Below are positions 62,601-64,000 of a DNA stretch of 64,000 bases, piece after piece. Location: positions 27,703 to 91,702 of the forward strand of contig JAKQKY010000362.1 in NCBI GenBank assembly GCA_029560415.1. Reading direction: 5' to 3'. Numbering within the stretch: position 1 is the first letter of the stretch; each line of letters begins with the position of its first letter. The notes below the pieces were generated by a model that worked only from the letters and a program-made list of their open reading frames with translations, ran no database searches and was not told the origin of the DNA. This DNA comes from Bacteroidota bacterium (GTDB taxonomy: Bacteria > Bacteroidota > Bacteroidia > Chitinophagales > Chitinophagaceae). Both the position numbers and the translations under genes were made by a program.

Positions 62601-64000
62601 TAATAATTTAACCCTGTTATCAACTGCCGGAGGAACGGCAAGTGTGGGAGATCTGACAGGCGGTGGATTATACAATGGAAATAACATCATCGGAAATGCA
62701 ACGGTTGAACGGTTTGTGCCAAATCATAGCAAGGCATGGCAATTTCTTTCAGCGCCAACATCCGGACAAACGGTGAATGCCGCCTGGCAGGAAGGGAATG
62801 CACCTCTTGCAAATACTACGAACCCCGGATATGGTACTATAATAACCAGCAACCTGGGAGGAAATGCGGCAGGTTCAGCTGCGCTTGGCTTTGATATATA
62901 TACTCCTGCAGGGCCAACGATGAAAACCTATGATCCTTTAACGGATAACTGGGTTGGTATTTCGGCAACAAATATCCCGATTGCTAACAGCAAAGGATAC
63001 ATGCTGTTTGTACGTGGCGATCGTTCGGTGAATGCTTTTAATCAGCCGGCTACCGAAGTTAAATTAAGAACAACTGGAAAATTATATACAACCGGCCCTG
63101 ATGCGCCCCCGGTTACCAATGTGCTGGCCAATAAGTTTGAGTCGATCGGAAATCCATATGCTTCGGCCATCGATTTTTCAAAACTCACCAGGACAGGTGG
63201 GGTTCAGGATGTTTTCTACGTTTGGGATCCCAAGCTAACTACCGGGCCCAATACTGCGTATGGACTGGGGGGATATCAAAGCTTTGTGGGAACCGGAACC
63301 GATTATATTGTTATTCCGGGTGGGGGTAGTTATGCAGGCGGTAACACGAAAATTGAATCTGGACTTGCATTTTTTGTTCACACGGTAGGATCGGCAGGTA
63401 CTGTATCTTTTGCGGAAAATTGCAAAGTAAATGGCAGTAACCTGGTGACCAGGGGGCCGCTCACCAATGCAAAGCAATTGCGTACAAACCTCTCCGTTAT
63501 GTCAACCGGGAACAGTATAGTGTTGCTTGATGGCGCTTTGTCGCAGTTTGATGCTGCTTACTCAAATGAAATTGATGTGATGGATGCACTGAAGATCATC
63601 AATAGTGGTGGTGAGAACATTTCTATAAGGAGGTCTGATAAAATATTTGTTGCTGAAAGAAGGTCCGATATACTGAGGACTGATACGATCTTTTATCAAA
63701 TGGGCCAGTTGAAAAGGCAAAACTACCAGTTCGCATTTATTGCCGATAACCTGAACCTGACCGGATTGACTGCTTACCTGGAAGATGCATACCTGCAAAC
63801 AAGTACCCCGTTGAACCTTTCGGGTACAACGTTGGTAAACTTTACAGTGGATGTAAATGTGGCTTCAGCAGCTTCTAACCGATTCAGGGTAGTATTCAAA
63901 CAACTGGCACCGGTTCCGGTAAGCATTACTTCTATTAAGGCCAAACGGGTAAATGAGAACCAGGTTGAAGTAGCGTGGAATGTGGAAAATGAAACAAGTA
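53680..64000 (+). CDS. Giant T9SS-type multidomain surface protein, 3' end outside the window
   Basis: ATG at 53680, signal-peptide-like HISLLLIMLFSISFTLTAQTNTWDGSSSANWNTATNWS; frame verified at 55318, 57979, 60751, 61903 and 63997; ends in VEVAWNVENETS, matching the start of the paralogs' last module. Absent from the supplied ORF track because no stop occurs in the window. Confidence 0.92.
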   Translation, partial: MNSDLHYFTPTTIRIKFKKKNGDSVEAKRGGINFLHSSGMGKHISLLLIMLFSISFTLTAQTNTWDGSSSANWNTATNWSLNQVPTAAHDVVIPNGITANITVNTAAVCKTLTMNGGTTANTLTINNPNSLSVTGAIAIGAGTGAGDNKIIAVGTGTLSCASVNITATGSGTRTSEISIATGTVNVTGNISMNDANDYIRFTGAGLLNVGGNITGGNLIPSTGTVNCNGSTAQTITGATTSSFYNLIINKSAAANTVTSTGNAMTVANNLTITQGNLLLQATNANYTISNDLVIPVGGTLTHSVNWDVAGRSLNIGGNVIIDGLFTYTVRSHVQMSGTNKTIRTGPLPSGFSILTLVNTAGTISANGLVTVNDNFWAAFNVNGGTFSTNGQTVNANASLLNSGGTILVNGGNLNITGGLQVGTGSLNGTMTISSGTVTTDGFTIGNGTRTGVVNQTGGTTNINGNLLINSACTYNCTNAPAINISGNWTINNTGVFAPAISTVTFNNAAASQDINGTATTKEFYNVTINKPGQTLMASGSTNSLHLDGSLQLNTGTFNAGTATSISIEGDWINNDSFIAGPGNVTFNGSAIQQISGSTATHFNNLTINNNNNVQLNAVDAYVDGSTGALHFDQGKLVTGSQTLVLGNAASITGAANGKYVFGNLQMGVALGDQVKFFAIGDGLYFAPVTLTINQAINAGSITAFTLGAEHPSIATSSIDESQDANRYWTLVNNAVIFTNYDATFQYHLSDVDAGANTANFILGQYNGSWNYPAVGIIGVSDITSIGLTDFGEFCVGEGGASAPTIATDPADQTFCSNSVASFTATANSRPVSIVQWEISTDGGGIFTPLSMVAPYSMTTSSAAGITSSTLSINQPLTGFNGHQFRAVFTNNRGNITSAAAILTVSTAATADAGIPQTICVGSDVTLAGNIGGTATMSTWSAASGSFSDPASLTSTYTPVIGPGNIMLTLTTDDPDGVGPCIEAVSTVLISIDPPATITAGPDNVICSNATATMAGSFGGGAGSATWSTSGTGSFNNNTPTAVYTPSVADIAAGSVILTYTTNDPAGPCNAVNASMTLTINQAPTVNAGGPQTICSGSTIALSGSIGGGATSSTWSAPSGLFSDAGSPVSDYSPSISSGSVTLTLTSDDPDGPSGPCSSSVSTALFTVNTSPTALTVTPASANVCQENIINLSASGGNTIITSNASFSSGVVNVAIPDNNAGGATSILAASGIPAGATINSISVNFNILHNNVGDLVLNIKAPNGNVLNLVNRKGNTGNNFTNSTAASNGVTLFSAGTAPFNGTFAADAVNGVGATGQVSNVILFSGLYSVPNGNWTFSARDASGGTSGTISSWSIVINWTAPVQDPVTWTPVTDLYTNAAATVPYLAGQNFASVFVKPSSNGNIIYTASATSANGCTASGTADLTVIPAPLISALPATQSICSQSSITQIDITNPNNLPGTTFSWTRNNTINLTGIASSGTGNAISGTLTNSTNNAQTTIFTITADDGTCTTTQTVSVTVNPKPTVNATPATQTVCSAIAIGTITITNPNAVAGTTFSWTRDNTVNLTGIAGSGSGASITGTLTNTSNIQQVTTFTITATAGTCSSVTSVTVTVNPKPTVSATPLTQTLCSAVAFGQIDIANPNSVAGTLFTWTRDNTVNLTGVAASGSGAAINGTFANATNVQQTTNFTITATAGACTSTTTVNVKVNPVPGVNSIPNASFCNNGNGSAINFGSNVPGATFAWTSTANVGFGTSGNGNIPAYVAANAPVTATVSVTATANGCSGPVRTFTITINPLPTVTVSADYCIVPGKVRLTANPLPAGSYTYLWSTGATTQVIDVDIAGSYTVTVTNTNGCKATNSISIATELAVNGNFEAGNVGFTSGYTYDPSANGLFAPEGKYAVNNSPNFNHNNFWGTDHTTASGRMMIVNGIVGPTVWQQTVAVLPNTTYYFSAWALSMNNAAPFAQLQFSVNGSPIGVSAVLIAGVNNNASNTNWQRFYGTWNSGALTSATCSILDLQGALGGNDFALDDISISTLSPAVFSAIPSVLGGGTVVCEGSNLQLSANLQGGSSPYTFTWTGPGGFTSNVQNPVIPNATVANSGTYSLSVIDFYGCVINSSRNITVSAPPSAPSPVTATPATICLGNSTNLNGTTINGTQSDFTGAYAPANWVISNNPALTGGSVNTSGAPNLISITSGNNGTAGNTDFTITNGPLAGNYIFNWSYTTTDAASRDIPQYSVNGGAAVNLPGFNTAGGNTQNGTASIAVPANQTFALRMRTTNGTGGNGTVTFTIFNAPQAASIRWYTVATAGTNIGTSVNAANFSVIPVSVGSNAYYAEAISAAGCVSTTRTLVNVTVNQPSVAPTSLVATPNTICNGQSVTLTQLGGSLGTGASWKWYSNNTYTTLVGTGTGANASLTLTPAITTTYYLRIEGTSSPCTANVNGPGSGVTVTVRQPSVAPTTLNASVNPICRGNSTTLTQTGGSLGTGATWRWYSDAAYTVFVANGTGASASLSVSPIVTTTYYLRAEGTSSPCTSNVSGPAAGITVTVQQPSVAPTGLVASPSTICNGNSTTLTQTGGSLGTGASWKWYSNNTYTTLVGTGTGANASLSVSPIVTTTYYLRIEGTAAPCTGNINGPGAGVTVTVNQPSIAPVSLNASANPICNGNSATLTQTGGSLGTGASWKWYSNNTYTTLVGTGTGATASLTVSPTVTTTYYLRAEGGTAPCASNVAGPAAGITIVVNQKSANPVSASASETTICSGSSVTITLNGGGGGTGEVIAWYSGSCGGTLVGTGNNLLVSPAVTTTYFGRYENASPCNFNTTCVQVTINVTASGTWLGLSADWNDPANWCGGVPTVNTDVTIPSGKPNDPVIAAAIAEAKNMVILAGASVTIDGHTLKLAGTLTSPAALNAINGSVELAGTTGAQVIAGSMFAGKTIMDLKISNAGGVSLSGVNDTLKISSLLHFGTSNAILNTNNNLTLLSTAGGTASVGDLTGGGLYNGNNIIGNATVERFVPNHSKAWQFLSAPTSGQTVNAAWQEGNAPLANTTNPGYGTIITSNLGGNAAGSAALGFDIYTPAGPTMKTYDPLTDNWVGISATNIPIANSKGYMLFVRGDRSVNAFNQPATEVKLRTTGKLYTTGPDAPPVTNVLANKFESIGNPYASAIDFSKLTRTGGVQDVFYVWDPKLTTGPNTAYGLGGYQSFVGTGTDYIVIPGGGSYAGGNTKIESGLAFFVHTVGSAGTVSFAENCKVNGSNLVTRGPLTNAKQLRTNLSVMSTGNSIVLLDGALSQFDAAYSNEIDVMDALKIINSGGENISIRRSDKIFVAERRSDILRTDTIFYQMGQLKRQNYQFAFIADNLNLTGLTAYLEDAYLQTSTPLNLSGTTLVNFTVDVNVASAASNRFRVVFKQLAPVPVSITSIKAKRVNENQVEVAWNVENETS
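57280..57765 (+). other. Proprotein-convertase P-domain-like segment inside the giant protein
   Basis: AIPDNNAGGATSILAASGIPAGATINSISVNFNILHNNVGDLVLNIKAPNGNVLNLVNRKG...NGNWTFSARDASGGTSGTISSWSIVI. Confidence 0.7.
57979..58824 (+). repeat. Three coding tandem repeats, exact 282-bp period (94 aa), PKD/Ig-like
   Basis: Unit starts 57979, 58261 and 58543; ATPATQTVCSxxxIGxIxITNPNxVAGTTFSWTRDNTVNLTGIAxSGSGxxIxGTLTN. Confidence 0.9.
60751..61902 (+). repeat. Four coding tandem repeats, exact 288-bp period (96 aa), Ig-like
   Basis: Unit starts 60751, 61039, 61327 and 61615, ending before 61903; QPSVAPTxLxASxxxICNGNSTTLTQTGGSLGTGASWKWYSNNTYTTLVGTGTGAxASLxVSPxVTTTYYLRxEG. Confidence 0.95.

Noticed and set aside
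53697-63798. Many minus-strand ORFs of 60-190 aa across the giant gene (e.g. 53697..54266, 54534..55028, 56325..56828)
   Set aside because: They lie antisense to one continuous, domain-rich + frame and have low-complexity Val/Pro/Ala-rich translations typical of the reverse complement of Thr/Gly/Ser-rich repeats
1-64000. Transposons, integrases or prophage genes
   Set aside because: No transposase, integrase, capsid or terminase-like protein was recognisable in the ORF translations

Overview
This 64 kb window looks like a Bacteroidota chromosome, probably Chitinophagaceae-like. I infer that from family content, TAnnTTTG-type promoter motifs and type IX secretion (T9SS) C-terminal sorting domains. 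Positions 1-28.8 kb are mostly housekeeping: an RDD/SpoIIM/DUF4129/DUF4350/MoxR/DUF58 locus, truB, a tamL-like gene, an rRNA/tRNA methyltransferase, an FtsX-like permease, a T9SS plug-like protein, the SRP RNA, a transaldolase, trpG-trpF, a TlpA-like protein, pdxJ, tcdA, tatD, ahcY, an Lrp/AsnC regulator and valS. Positions 29.0-37.2 kb hold the strongest candidate for an undescribed system. It comprises a CHASE2-like membrane protein, a small secreted protein, three consecutive secreted caspase-fold proteases with intact His/Cys dyads, and a convergent tectonin-type beta-propeller protein. The three caspases and the propeller protein appear to share one N-terminal module of about 75-85 aa. 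Positions 37.4-41.5 kb encode an exonuclease/GIY-YIG fusion, Tex and ClpS, followed by a tRNA-Val. Positions 41.7-42.3 kb are gene-free and repeat-rich. Positions 42.4-64 kb hold a T9SS surface-protein cluster: two stand-alone C-terminal-module proteins, one apparently truncated secreted ORF, a 2.2k-aa adhesin, and a giant ORF starting at 53680 that stays open to the window edge (>3,440 codons). The supplied ORF track does not list that giant ORF. It contains exact-period tandem repeats (3 x 282 bp and 4 x 288 bp). All family names come from reading protein motifs by eye; no database search was run.
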